From the NCBI GenBank assembly GCA_020848835.1, contig JADLHJ010000035.1, positions 1-64,000 of the forward strand: a stretch of DNA of 64,000 nt, written 5' to 3'. The position numbers were made by a program, and so were the translations under genes. This document shows, piece by piece, positions 29,159 to 40,819 of this stretch. The stretch is from Candidatus Hydrogenedentota bacterium (lineage in GTDB: Bacteria; Hydrogenedentota; Hydrogenedentia; Hydrogenedentales; SLHB01). Position 1 is the first letter of the stretch; each line of letters begins with the position of its first letter. A model generated the notes under the pieces. The model saw nothing but the letters and a program-made list of their open reading frames with translations. It searched no databases and had not been told where the DNA came from.

Positions 29159-29881
29159 ATGAAAAGACTGTTGGCGGGCCTCTTCCTAATCTATTCATGC
29201 GCCTTATGCCAAGCGGATGAACCCAAAGCACCAGTTTTGACCGGCACGATCAATGAAGTATTCCGTTCCGATAAACTGCTCTTCGTGTCGTTTCAGATTG
29301 AGAACAACTCAGATGAAGCCCTTTGGATATTTCGTGACTCGCGTTACATTGAAATCTGTCTTGATCCGACAGGCAGTGACATCTGGATTTCTGCGAGAAA
29401 CGTACAAATACCTGTAGATACGACCGTTTACTTTCCCGCCGCGCTCTACGCGAACATCCCTGCGCGCTCATCGCAGCACTATGCACTGGCACTAAAGCTA
29501 CCGGTAAAGGAACGCGCTGTCTTCGCCGACGATCACAACCGCAAAAAGCTGAATCCAGAAAAGCTCCAGCGCGTCGGCCTGTTTCTCGGGTATATTCGCG
29601 GCTCGATAGCGGATGGCGTGGTAGAAGACTGGATGATGGAAACGAAACCAGCGAAAGCAACGGAAAACCTTCTAAATATTCACTGGATTTCGGAACATGG
29701 AGAATATCTGACGCACCTCGAGAAAATTGGAAACTTCGATCTGAAAGTGACCAATACGTCCGTTTTGGATGGATACAAGGCAGCCCTCAGCACAACTGAG
29801 AACCCCTCAAAGCCGAGCAACGTATTTCTATTCCCAGTTGCACTCGCCAAATCGATTTCCAGTTTGGCAGCAGAAAAATAA
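29159..29881 (+). CDS. hypothetical secreted protein
   Basis: Signal peptide MKRLLAGLFLIYSCALCQA, AGGAG upstream. Confidence 0.65.
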   Translation: MKRLLAGLFLIYSCALCQADEPKAPVLTGTINEVFRSDKLLFVSFQIENNSDEALWIFRDSRYIEICLDPTGSDIWISARNVQIPVDTTVYFPAALYANIPARSSQHYALALKLPVKERAVFADDHNRKKLNPEKLQRVGLFLGYIRGSIADGVVEDWMMETKPAKATENLLNIHWISEHGEYLTHLEKIGNFDLKVTNTSVLDGYKAALSTTENPSKPSNVFLFPVALAKSISSLAAEK

Positions 29882-30035
29882 CCTTGACTTCAATGCGCGA
29901 CGCTACAAGCCAATACGCGAAAATATTGTATCCACGCGGTGCTTGTTCGCCGCATAGAAATCGCGCGTGAACGCATAGCAATACCAGGCCATACCGACCA
30001 CGATCCAAATCGCGGCGATCACGTGTAGCGCTTTC

Positions 30036-30422
30036 CTAACTCCCGGATTCAAGCCGCCGCTCCAATTTGTCTACGCTGTGCGCAAGTAGCGCGAGTTCCT
30101 GCGTCAGTTCACGATTGCGCTCCGCGAGCCGCGAGATTGCAACCGTGAAGCTCATAATCAATCCGAGCGTAAAGAAGAAATAGACGGTGAACAGCACCGT
30201 GAGGTACTGAAAATGAAACGTGTTTGCCGCGGCGACGATCACATGCGGGAAGATCCCAACTAGCACGCTCGCGCCTGCCGTCGCCAACCACACCAGCGCA
30301 TATTTCTCTTTCAGCCAACCGCGCCGCATCAACTCCAGCACGACCAACATCAGCAGCACGCTCAGCCCCAGAATCCCAACGCGGTGCGCAAACTGAAGGT
30401 TTACTTGTTCGAGAAAGGGCAT
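30036..30422 (-). CDS. DUF2304-like membrane protein
   Basis: Three TM segments, located 3' of a GT2 gene as is typical for DUF2304. Confidence 0.7.
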   Translation of the reverse strand: MPFLEQVNLQFAHRVGILGLSVLLMLVVLELMRRGWLKEKYALVWLATAGASVLVGIFPHVIVAAANTFHFQYLTVLFTVYFFFTLGLIMSFTVAISRLAERNRELTQELALLAHSVDKLERRLESGS

Positions 30423-30424
30423 GG

Positions 30425-31141
30425 CTATTCATCTCCCGGAGTGCGTGTAAACTTACGAAACATATCAATGAGAATTGCGAGCACAACCTTGGCCATATAA
30501 TAGACTGCATGCGGCGCGCCGATGGACGATTCTCCACCCTGACGCGAAAACATTTGCACAGGTATTTCGATCGCCTTCAATCCCGATCGGTGCAATATCA
30601 CCAGCGCTTCCGCTTCTGGATAGTCCTCGGGATAGTGCCGCGCAAGCACCGATAGCGCACGCCGATTCACTGCACGGAACCCGCTCGTCGTATCGGTGAT
30701 ACCCCCGCCAATAAAGAAGTCCACCACGCGCGACAAAATCGATTTTCCAAGGCGCCGAAAAAACGAAGGAATGTACGTAGTATTGGCAACATAACGCGAA
30801 CCGATTACAAGGTCGGCGTCGCCTCTTAACAACCGCTCCACCAATTCCGGTATCTGCGCAACAGGGTGCTGCCCATCCGCGTCGCACTGCACGGCCACGT
30901 CGTAGCCATCGCGCCACGCATATTTGAAGCCCGTCTGCACCGCGCCGCCGATACCAAGATTCACCGGCAGGCGAATTACTTCCGCCCCCGCGCCGCGCGC
31001 AATCGACTGCGTGTTGTCCCGCGAACCATCGTCGATCACCACGACATCGTAGTCCGGCGCGTGCTCCCGCAAAGACGCCAGCACCGCGGCAATCGTTTCC
31101 TGCTCGTTATACGCGGGGATAATGATGAGCACGCGCGGCAT
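30425..31141 (-). CDS. glycosyltransferase family 2
   Basis: MPRVLIIIPAYNEQETIAAVLASL; VVIDDGSRDNT; AVQCDADGQHP. Confidence 0.93.
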   Translation of the reverse strand: MPRVLIIIPAYNEQETIAAVLASLREHAPDYDVVVIDDGSRDNTQSIARGAGAEVIRLPVNLGIGGAVQTGFKYAWRDGYDVAVQCDADGQHPVAQIPELVERLLRGDADLVIGSRYVANTTYIPSFFRRLGKSILSRVVDFFIGGGITDTTSGFRAVNRRALSVLARHYPEDYPEAEALVILHRSGLKAIEIPVQMFSRQGGESSIGAPHAVYYMAKVVLAILIDMFRKFTRTPGDE

Positions 31142-32110
31142 CAGGCGGTTGTCCTTCGCAAAATCACGAAGTGCCACACGCCGCGTGCAAGTCCAACTCC
31201 CCGCGCGATATCGCGCAGCAACAACACAGGCGCGGCAAGCAGCATACGAATGTCTTTATTCGAGGCTACCATTCGCCCCGCTGATGCGCTTCGCCAAAAA
31301 ACGATGCAAATCGCAAGCCCAAACGGGATTCCCGCCAGGAAGGGCCAAGGAAGTAGCAGCATTGCCAGCAAGATTAGAAAGGCAAATGAAGTACACGCGA
31401 GTTCGACCGTCCCAGCGTACTTGTCGCCCCCGCTCCGCCGCGGATGTTTTGCATACAATTTCATACGCCAGAAACCGTGACGCATTTGCGACCGCAAGTA
31501 AGGCGCGAGCCGTTCAGGATGATAATGATCCACAACCGCCGCGGGCGTATAGTGAAGCGCATAGCCAGCATCGTGGATGCGGTATGACAAGTCGTTGTCC
31601 TCCCCCGAAGCGGCCTTGAAGTCTTCGTCGAACCCATTCAGCGCATTGAATACGTCGCGCTTCACCGCCAGATTGTACGATCCCAGGAAATCCACTTCAT
31701 AGCCAAAACCTGCATGCCGCGAACGAATCTCGTTATGGATAATTCGCGCAAGCACGCTGCCAGTGTTCGCAATTCCGTAAGTGCCGCCAACTGCGCCGAC
31801 TCCATCGCCGAAGTTTTCCACGAGCTGCGCGATCCAATCTTTATGCGGTATACAGTCCGAATCAGTAAATGCAACGATGTCACCACTTGCTACGCGCGCG
31901 CCTGCATTTCTCGCGGCGGCCGGTCCCCGTTTCGGTTGCTGGATCAACGTAACGGGAAACTTTCGCGCAATCTCGACAGAATTATCCGCCGATCCATCGT
32001 CTATGACTATAACTTCGCGGTCGGCGTACGTTTGATTTGTAGCAGCAGCGAGGCATTCGCCCAATGTAGCGGCGGCATTATGCGCAGGGATAACGATGGA
32101 GACTTTCATC
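31141..32110 (-). CDS. glycosyltransferase family 2 (membrane-associated C-terminus)
   Basis: MKVSIVIPAHNAAATLGECLAA; VIDDGSADNS; FTDSDCIPHKDW. Confidence 0.93.
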
Positions 32111-32204
32111 GCGGACCGATCTTGCCCCACCCCAGATTGATACAACCAACTAAGAGCTTTTAACCGAACTGTGACATCCAGAAGCGCCGAAGACGCGAAA
32201 CGGT

Positions 32205-32280
32205 TCGTAGCCTGGGCTGTCAGGCCCAGGTACATGCTAGGGTCAACTCACGCCGGAGGCCTGAAGGGCCGGCACATGTT
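32205..32280. repeat. intergenic double-hairpin repeat (cctgggc..gcccagg; gccggaggcctgaagggccggc)
   Basis: Two adjacent palindromes, no ORF; shares the CTGAAGGG core with the 61.4-kb element. Confidence 0.6.
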
Positions 32281-32337
32281 TTTTGTGGGACTCTCCACGA
32301 TCACATGCACAAGCAAAAAACAAAGTCGGTCGAAGTG

Positions 32338-33351
<1,014 letters not shown>

Positions 33352-33619
33352 TTAGTAAATGCTTCAAAAGGAAGGGAAAATGACTTCCTTCAACCGATCC
33401 CCAGGGCAAACCCCAAAGCCCTGCCATTACGGACTTTATGGTAAGCATTCCGCGCATGCCTTATCAAACCGCAGTTGAAAATGCGGCGTCCGGTAAGGAA
33501 TACTCTTGTCAGTGGCGACTTGGGGACCGTTTCGCCGCGGGCTTAGACGGATGGGACCTGACTTTCGGCTACGTAGTTTAGTGGCTGGTTTTGGTGTTTT
33601 ACGGAAGGAGGGTCTTACA

Positions 33620-34561
<942 letters not shown>

Positions 34562-34608
34562 CCAAGTCCTCCTTTTTGTAATCGTAAAATTCCAAAAAAT
34601 GCGCGAAA

Positions 34609-34644
34609 GTAGCGCCTCGCTCGCCTGAGCGCGGCGCGTCTCGA
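34609..34644 (+). repeat. repeat family B (GTAGCGCCTCGCTCGCCTGAGCGCGGCGCGTCTCG)
   Basis: Matches 47035-47070 and the reverse complement of 38211-38245. Confidence 0.85.
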
Positions 34645-34736
34645 AGCCAAGCGCGGTGTAGTCGCGATTGCTGCATTATTTTGTTCATATTTCAATTCGA
34701 AGGTTCTGCAAAACTGCCGAGACACAACTTGCACAG

Positions 34737-35690
34737 ATGAAAGCAGTCCAATTCAACAACGGCATCCGCATCATCGACTCTCCACGTCCCGATCCTCCAA
34801 AGAGCGAAGCCGTCATCCGCGTCCTCATGGCCGGCATCTGCAACACCGACATCGAACTTGCCCGCGGTTACATGAACTTCCGCGGAATCCCTGGCCACGA
34901 ATTCGTCGGAATCGTTGAACAATGCGACGACCCCGCCCTCATCGCCAAACGTGTCGTCGGCGAAATCAACAGCGTCTGCCACGCCTGCGACTTCTGCAAA
35001 CGCAACATGCCGCACCACTGCGCCAACCGCACCGTCCTCGGAATTCTCGGCCGCGCAGGAGCCTTCGCCGAATACGTGTCGCTACCAATTGAGAACCTGG
35101 ACGTAGTACCAGATGCAATCCCGAACGAGATCGCAGTCTTCACCGAACCCGTAGCCGCCGCCTTCCGCATCCACGAACAAATCGACGTCAACCCCGGCGA
35201 TCGCGTCATCGTCTTAGGCGACGGAAAACTCGGACTACTCTGCGCGCAAGTGATGCGCCTGAAATCAAACCAAGTCCAATGCATCGGCAAACACACCGAC
35301 AAACTCAAGACCCTCGACAACCTCGGCATCGAAACGCGGACTCCTAATGATCCACTCGAACCCAATGCCGACATAGTCGTAGAGGCAACAGGCTCCGCCG
35401 ATGGTCTCAAGCGCGCGCTACAACTGGTCCGCCCCGAAGGCGCCATTATTCTAAAGACAACCGTCGCCCACGAAACCGCCCTCGACTTCAGCCTCCCGGT
35501 CATCAACGAAGTCCGAATTATCGGCTCCCGCTGCGGCCCCTTCCCCCCCGCGCTCGACGCCCTCGCAAAAGGCAGTGTCCGCGTATCGCCAATGATCCAC
35601 GCAACCTACGCGCTCGAAGATGCCATAGCCGCGCTCGAACATGCACAGCGCCCGGGCGTACTCAAGGTATTGCTCAACATTTCGGAGTAG
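34737..35690 (+). CDS. zinc-type alcohol dehydrogenase family (MDR) protein
   Basis: GICNTDIELARGYMNFRGIPGHEFVGIV; CHACDFCKRNMPHHCANRTVLG; GDRVIVLGDGKLGLL. Confidence 0.93.
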   Translation: MKAVQFNNGIRIIDSPRPDPPKSEAVIRVLMAGICNTDIELARGYMNFRGIPGHEFVGIVEQCDDPALIAKRVVGEINSVCHACDFCKRNMPHHCANRTVLGILGRAGAFAEYVSLPIENLDVVPDAIPNEIAVFTEPVAAAFRIHEQIDVNPGDRVIVLGDGKLGLLCAQVMRLKSNQVQCIGKHTDKLKTLDNLGIETRTPNDPLEPNADIVVEATGSADGLKRALQLVRPEGAIILKTTVAHETALDFSLPVINEVRIIGSRCGPFPPALDALAKGSVRVSPMIHATYALEDAIAALEHAQRPGVLKVLLNISE

Positions 35691-35738
35691 GTCTGGGCGC
35701 CTTTACATGCCAAGCGCGCGGGCCGTAGCATCTGTCGC

Positions 35739-37217
35739 GTGGAACAGCCTGAACCCAAACCGATATCGATGTGGCGCGAATGCGCGCTGTGGCTCGCCGC
35801 CGCATTTTTGGTTCGCGTGCTTTTTTATCTCATCTCGCCGCAGGTGATCGATTCCGCCGACTCGATTCTGTACCTCGACGCCGCGCAAAAAATCTACGAA
35901 ACCCGCCTCGACGAATTGTATCCGCGAATTCCGATGCTGTACCCGGCGTGCAGCGCATTTGCCCGCGAATTTGTCTCGGATATTGAAACGGCCGCGATCT
36001 TCGTTTCTTTGGTTTCGGGCACCTTGCTGCTCATCCCCATATTGTTGCTCTCCAACCGATTGCACGGCAGAAGCGCGGCACGCTATTCCGCAATGATCGT
36101 TACGCTCTGGCCCTGGCTCGTAGATTACTCCTGCCGCGTCGCGCCCGAAGCGCTCTACATGACGCTTTGGTTCGCAGCCATTTACGCCGTACTCGCCATC
36201 TCCCGCGGAAAAGCATGGGTGTGGCCAGCGCTCGCGTTCTGCCTGATATGTCTATACCACGCGCGGCCTGAAGGCATCGTCACAGCAATTGCAGTAATTG
36301 TAGCGGGATTAATTCCGGAACAAGACAGAAAACGAACGGCGATTCGCTTAGTTCCCATCGTATTGCTCCTAATCGTTTCAATATCGGCGAACTACTGGTT
36401 TGTTCACAGGCTCGCAGTAAACTCAGGCATCGCGCCACGGCTGTCCATCGATTCGATCCAATACTCGCTATTCGATCGCGGAGCAGATTCCGCGCGCACC
36501 GCATTGCGCCTCGCGTTCAACGTTATACCCACAATGATCGGCATTGTGCTAGGCCCACTTGCACTCGTCGGTATATTTGCGAAAGCAGATCGCAACCGCG
36601 ATTACAAGTATGACGCCGGTGTGGCGCTGGTGGCCGCCGCGCAATTCATCGCCGCCGCCCTTAGCACCTTCGCCGAACCGCGTTACGTGATGGCGACCAT
36701 CGTCGCAACCTCGCTGTGGTCCGCCCGCGGCGCGGCAGTTCTTGCTGCAAAAGCCGCCGCATCCGTGCGTTGGCGCGCATTGCGCTTTGCGCCCGCTGCG
36801 CTCATCGTCGCGACGATGAGCATCGGCATGTATCCAAACATCGTCCCGCCGCTGCTTGGCGAGATGTCGTATAAACCCCTCGAATACAAAATCGCCGGCA
36901 AATGGATGCGCGACAATCTCGAACCCGGCCTCATCATGTCACGCAAACCCCAGGTCGGCTACTACGCCAACATGGCCACCAGCGGTCCCGCGCCGGATGA
37001 CACGTTGGAAAAGATTCACCAGCGACTTCTTGAATCCGATTTCAAATACCTGGTGGTTGACGAACGCTACTCCACGCAAATGATTCCCGCGCTGAAACCA
37101 TTGCTCGATCCTGCCAACGCGCCGTCCTGGCTGCGTACACTCAAGGCGGACGCGTCGCCGTACAAAGCGGCACCCATCGTGATCTACGAAGTCGTTCGAG
37201 ATTCATCCGCGCCATGA
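35739..37217 (+). CDS. membrane glycosyltransferase (ArnT/PMT, GT39/GT83-like), GTG start
   Basis: Multi-TM; N-terminal D-x-ILYLDAAQKIYETR after the first TM; in the polysaccharide locus. Confidence 0.8.
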   Translation: MEQPEPKPISMWRECALWLAAAFLVRVLFYLISPQVIDSADSILYLDAAQKIYETRLDELYPRIPMLYPACSAFAREFVSDIETAAIFVSLVSGTLLLIPILLLSNRLHGRSAARYSAMIVTLWPWLVDYSCRVAPEALYMTLWFAAIYAVLAISRGKAWVWPALAFCLICLYHARPEGIVTAIAVIVAGLIPEQDRKRTAIRLVPIVLLLIVSISANYWFVHRLAVNSGIAPRLSIDSIQYSLFDRGADSARTALRLAFNVIPTMIGIVLGPLALVGIFAKADRNRDYKYDAGVALVAAAQFIAAALSTFAEPRYVMATIVATSLWSARGAAVLAAKAAASVRWRALRFAPAALIVATMSIGMYPNIVPPLLGEMSYKPLEYKIAGKWMRDNLEPGLIMSRKPQVGYYANMATSGPAPDDTLEKIHQRLLESDFKYLVVDERYSTQMIPALKPLLDPANAPSWLRTLKADASPYKAAPIVIYEVVRDSSAP

Positions 37218-38068
37218 TGTTGCACCGCTCTTCGCATGCCATCCGCACGCTCGTCATTCACACCGGCGGCATAGGCGACTTCCTATTGTTCTGTCCCTGC
37301 CTCAAACGCCTCGCGGAAGAAGGCCCCATCGAACTCGCAGGCTCCGATCGCGACCGCCTCAACCTCGCCGTCGTAGCCGGAATCGCTGAAACCGCGCACC
37401 ATCTCGACGACTTCGATTTCGCCAGCATTTTCACCACGCCAACGGAACGCTTCACGCGCTTCGCATCACGCTACCAACGTGCCATCGTGTGGATGAATGG
37501 TCCGAAGCAGGAAATTCAGAAAGCCTTCGCAGATTCCGGCGTCCACGACGTGCGCATCTTCCCAGGCCTACCCCCGAACGATCGGACGCGCCACGCCAGC
37601 GAATACTATTCAGAACGTCTCGGCTACGAAAAGTTGCCGCCGCTGCTCTTGCCATTTGAAACGGATGACTACGCACATGACGTGTTGATCCATGCCGGCA
37701 GCGGCGCGGCAAAGAAGAATTGGCCGATCGATCGCTACCTTGCACTTGCAAGTGCCTTAATCGATCAAGGCCGCAGCGTCGAATGGATCCGCGGCCCGGC
37801 CGAAGAGCGACTCAACCTTCCCGCAGCCGCACAGACATTGGAAGTAAGCAGCATTGTCACACTCGCGCGCCACCTGACCGGCACATTGCTCTACGTCGGC
37901 AACGACAGCGGCGTCACCCACCTCGCCGCCGCCTGCCACTGCAAAACCATCGCCATCTTAGGCCCCACCGCCCCGCAGGTGTGGGCGCCGTTAGGCGAGC
38001 ACGTGACGGTTATCGCGAACGCAAATTGGCCCACGCTCGACGAAGTCACAAGTCGCATTCAACTTTAA
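37214..38068 (+). CDS. glycosyltransferase family 9 (heptosyltransferase-like)
   Basis: TLVIHTGGIGDFLLFCPCLKRL; DVLIHAGSGAAKKNWPIDRYLALA; VGNDSGVTHLAAACHCKTIAILGPT. Confidence 0.92.
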   Translation: MMLHRSSHAIRTLVIHTGGIGDFLLFCPCLKRLAEEGPIELAGSDRDRLNLAVVAGIAETAHHLDDFDFASIFTTPTERFTRFASRYQRAIVWMNGPKQEIQKAFADSGVHDVRIFPGLPPNDRTRHASEYYSERLGYEKLPPLLLPFETDDYAHDVLIHAGSGAAKKNWPIDRYLALASALIDQGRSVEWIRGPAEERLNLPAAAQTLEVSSIVTLARHLTGTLLYVGNDSGVTHLAAACHCKTIAILGPTAPQVWAPLGEHVTVIANANWPTLDEVTSRIQL

Positions 38069-38210
38069 GAAAGTTCTTGCATTATTTGGAGTGTGTTTGC
38101 GGGCAGTCCGTCGCGGCGAACGAGTCTTCATTCATGGGTATCCCTTGGAGAACCATGAAAATGGCGGGAGCCCCGCCGAGCAGCGTTCGCGTGAACGCGG
38201 CGCCGTGCTC

Positions 38211-38245
38211 CGAAACGCGCCGCGCTCAGGCGAGCGAGGCGCTAC
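38211..38245 (-). repeat. repeat family B, reverse orientation, abutting the arsM stop codon
   Basis: RC: gtagcgcctcgctcgcctgagcgcggcgcgtttcg. Confidence 0.85.
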
Positions 38246-39141
38246 TACCCCTCTTTCTCCGCCACAAACTTCGCGCTCCACACCTTCCCCGCGATTTTCG
38301 CCGCATAGCGAGATACAATTCGCGTCACAATCCCCTGCAACGGACGCAGCGGCCCCGTCACAAACTTTGGCACCATGCTTTTCGCGAATGCGTCAATCTG
38401 ATCGCGGTCGTAAATCTGCCGCTCTTTTACGCGCACATTGGTAAGCCCCGCCTGCTGCAAACCCGCGATATACGCCTCTTCGCTAATCGCCCCGCCCACG
38501 CAGGACGCGTACATCGCCATGCTCCGGCGCGCCCACCACGGCAAATCTTTCGCCACGATATCCGATACGCTCATCTGCCCGCCCGGCTTCAAGACACGCG
38601 CAATCTCCGCGAACACACGCGGTTTGTCCGGTGACAAATTGATCACGCAATTCGAAATCACCCAATCCACTGTGCCCGAGTCGACCGGCATCTTCTCGAT
38701 GATCCCTTTGCGCACTTCAACGTTCGTATATCCCTTCGCCGCGATGTTCATTCGCGCGCGCGCGATCATCGCGTCCGTCATGTCGATCCCGATGACGCGC
38801 CCGCTCTCCCCCACACGCGTCCGCGCGATTAACAGATCCATCCCCGCGCCCGAACCGAGGTCGAGCACCGTCTCGCCTTCCTTCACCCCACTAAACGCCA
38901 ACGGATTACCGCAACCAAATGAACTCACCACTGCATCCGCAGGCAGCGCGGCGACTTCATCGACGCTATACCCAATCGATTCGACGTTCGCCGTCTCCGC
39001 CTTCGACCCGCAACACGAGGTCTGCCCGCAACACCCCGCGCTATCCGATTTGGTCCGTTCAATCGCCCTCGCGTAGGTCTTCGACACCTCCGCGCGCACT
39101 TTGTCCTGAGGGTCAAGCGTTGCAGCTTTGCTCATCGTCAT
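38245..39141 (-). CDS. arsM: arsenite S-adenosylmethionine methyltransferase
   Basis: GYSVDEVAALPADAVVSSFGCGNPLAFSGVKEGETVLDLGSGAGMDLLIA; VISNCVINLSPDK; YASCVGGAI. Confidence 0.95.
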   Translation of the reverse strand: MTMSKAATLDPQDKVRAEVSKTYARAIERTKSDSAGCCGQTSCCGSKAETANVESIGYSVDEVAALPADAVVSSFGCGNPLAFSGVKEGETVLDLGSGAGMDLLIARTRVGESGRVIGIDMTDAMIARARMNIAAKGYTNVEVRKGIIEKMPVDSGTVDWVISNCVINLSPDKPRVFAEIARVLKPGGQMSVSDIVAKDLPWWARRSMAMYASCVGGAISEEAYIAGLQQAGLTNVRVKERQIYDRDQIDAFAKSMVPKFVTGPLRPLQGIVTRIVSRYAAKIAGKVWSAKFVAEKEG

Positions 39142-39499
39142 CTCCTTTGTAGCGCCCGGTCTCCGTGCCGGGCGGGCAGCACTGCTCGATGGCCTCCGCC
39201 ATCCCGCGCAGCGTCGCTGCCAGTTCGTTGTAACGCACCGAATAAAAGACTTCTTTCCCCCGCTTCTCCGCCGTCAAAATTCCGCAGTCCCGCAACACCG
39301 CCAGATGCCGCGACACCACAGACAAATCGATTGGACAACACGCCGCGATCTGCGACACCGTCGCCGGCTGTGGCAAACGCGTCAGTTGCGCCAGCAGCCC
39401 AACCCGCATCGGCTCGCACAGCGCCTTAAACAGGTCCGGGTTCAACGCCTCCGACAACCCACAGCACCCAGCCACATTTTGATTGCATATTTGCGTCAT
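39113..39499 (-). CDS. ArsR-family transcriptional regulator
   Basis: LFKALCEPMRVGLLAQL...VSQIAACCPIDLSVVSRHLAVLRDCGILTAEKRGKEVFYSV; overlaps the arsM start by 29 nt. Confidence 0.94.
   Translation of the reverse strand: MTQICNQNVAGCCGLSEALNPDLFKALCEPMRVGLLAQLTRLPQPATVSQIAACCPIDLSVVSRHLAVLRDCGILTAEKRGKEVFYSVRYNELAATLRGMAEAIEQCCPPGTETGRYKGDDDEQSCNA
39149..39174 (+). repeat. repeat family A, inside the 3' end of the arsR-like ORF
   Basis: gtagcgcccggtctccgtgccgggcg. Confidence 0.85.
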
Positions 39500-39861
39500 A
39501 ATGCAAATGTATCACAGGACCGCGCCGCTGTCAACCCCGCGAGGGGGGCGTGAATTTGTTTTTTTGACGATTCAAGGGGGTGCAAGCGCACGCAAACTGT
39601 TGTAAGTGCCCTGTTTTCAATGAACGTCTCCGCTACACCCCCGGGGGCTGCGTGGGGTGTAGTTGGGGTGAGGTGACGGTTCAAGGGGGGTGTAACTGGG
39701 TCAGAACCCTTTGTGCGTGTTGGTTTCATCATGAACACTCCAATTTCGATACGCGTAGCGGACAAGGAGGGTGCGGCTAGGTTTCTCTAACGAGCACGCG
39801 TAACTCTCATAATCATTAGCCCAAGGCATTGCACTGATCGCGTGCGCACCGCGGAATGCAC

Positions 39862-39894
39862 AAAGGAGCACGGGCGTCCCGCCCGTGCTCCTTT
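39862..39894. repeat. 15-bp perfect palindrome aaaggagcacgggcg-tcc-cgcccgtgctccttt
   Basis: Perfect stem, 3-nt loop, no U-tract, intergenic. Confidence 0.9.
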
Positions 39895-39999
39895 AAGCGA
39901 ATTTACCCAGCCGTGAAACTAACGCGTTTCCTATCCCCTTGCTTTAAAAAGCCGCAGCCAACCCGGTGCATTCACACACGCTCTTATGCAAATCTACAG

Positions 40000-40467
40000 C
40001 TACGATGCCGAGCTGATCCGCAGGTAATATCCATCAGGATCCGCCAGACGAAAATCCGTCAAACCCCAGGGCCGCTTTCCGAGCGGCGTAAGAATCGTGT
40101 GTCCCGTTTTCTTCACACGTTCGAACGCGGCATCCACGTCATCGACTTCGATAACAATCTCCGTTCCGAGACCCTTTCGTTCTTTCCCAATTTCTGGTCG
40201 AAAGTAGTGTTTCGGCGGCAAGGAGCCGACCGTGCCCAGCCCGAACTCTACGGCGCCCAGCCGGACCACCGCATACCCGCCCTCATTGCGCACGCGCTCA
40301 AACCCCAGCACCTCCGAATAGAATTGTTCCGATTTCGCGACATCGTTCACGAAAAGCTCCAGCCGTAGCTTCCCCCCACCCGCCGCCTGCGCGCCCGCCA
40401 CGCGACCCATCGCTAAAACGGCAAACGCGGCAAGCAATGCCACAAAAACAATCTCACGCTTGTGCAT
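40000..40467 (-). CDS. secreted VOC-family (glyoxalase-like) protein
   Basis: Signal peptide; LELFVNDVAKSEQFYSEVLGFERV...TPLGKRPWGLTDFRLADPDGYYLRI. Confidence 0.9.
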   Translation of the reverse strand: MHKREIVFVALLAAFAVLAMGRVAGAQAAGGGKLRLELFVNDVAKSEQFYSEVLGFERVRNEGGYAVVRLGAVEFGLGTVGSLPPKHYFRPEIGKERKGLGTEIVIEVDDVDAAFERVKKTGHTILTPLGKRPWGLTDFRLADPDGYYLRISSAS

Positions 40468-40529
40468 AGGGGTCTCCTGTTAAATCCCGCGCCGAATCGT
40501 TTACGTATTAGTATTAAAGGTCGGTTCTG

Positions 40530-40763
40530 TAAATCAAATAGGGGTCGTCTCGCATGCGGATTCGACATATACGTGCAAACGTGCTCGGTAAGACCCTTGT
40601 TTCCCAATTCCCGATCCCTGTGATCCGTGCGATCCGTCGTCAAGTCGCATACAAAGTGCAATACGATGGGAGAGTAAGTAGGACATGCTACATCGGCGGC
40701 GATGTGGAGCCGAATTGGAATTCGGCTCACTTCGGAGGGATAACGGCGGCGGAGCGTTGATGC
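40530..40763 (+). repeat. degenerate dispersed element, copy 1 (second copy about 61042-61202)
   Basis: Shared collinear blocks: AAATANGGGTCGTYTCGCRTGCG; GACCC(C)TTGTTTCCCA...GATCCGTG; GTGCAA..CG.TGGG; AGCGTTGATGC. Confidence 0.65.
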
Positions 40764-40770
40764 AAGAGCG

Positions 40771-40799
40771 TTGACAAATTCTATAAAACCTGATTAAAT
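40771..40799 (+). promoter_or_regulatory. sigma-70-like promoter of lexA
   Basis: TTGACA - 17 nt - TTAAAT. Confidence 0.65.
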
Positions 40800-40803
40800 A
40801 ACA

Positions 40804-40819
40804 CTGGAATTTAATTCAG
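40804..40819. promoter_or_regulatory. candidate LexA operator CTG-N10-CAG
   Basis: CTGGAATTTAATTCAG between the -10 and the lexA start. Confidence 0.5.

Noticed and set aside
39856-40368. 170-aa ORF starting MHKGARASRPCSFKR
   Set aside because: Begins in a palindromic repeat and runs antisense to the VOC-family gene.
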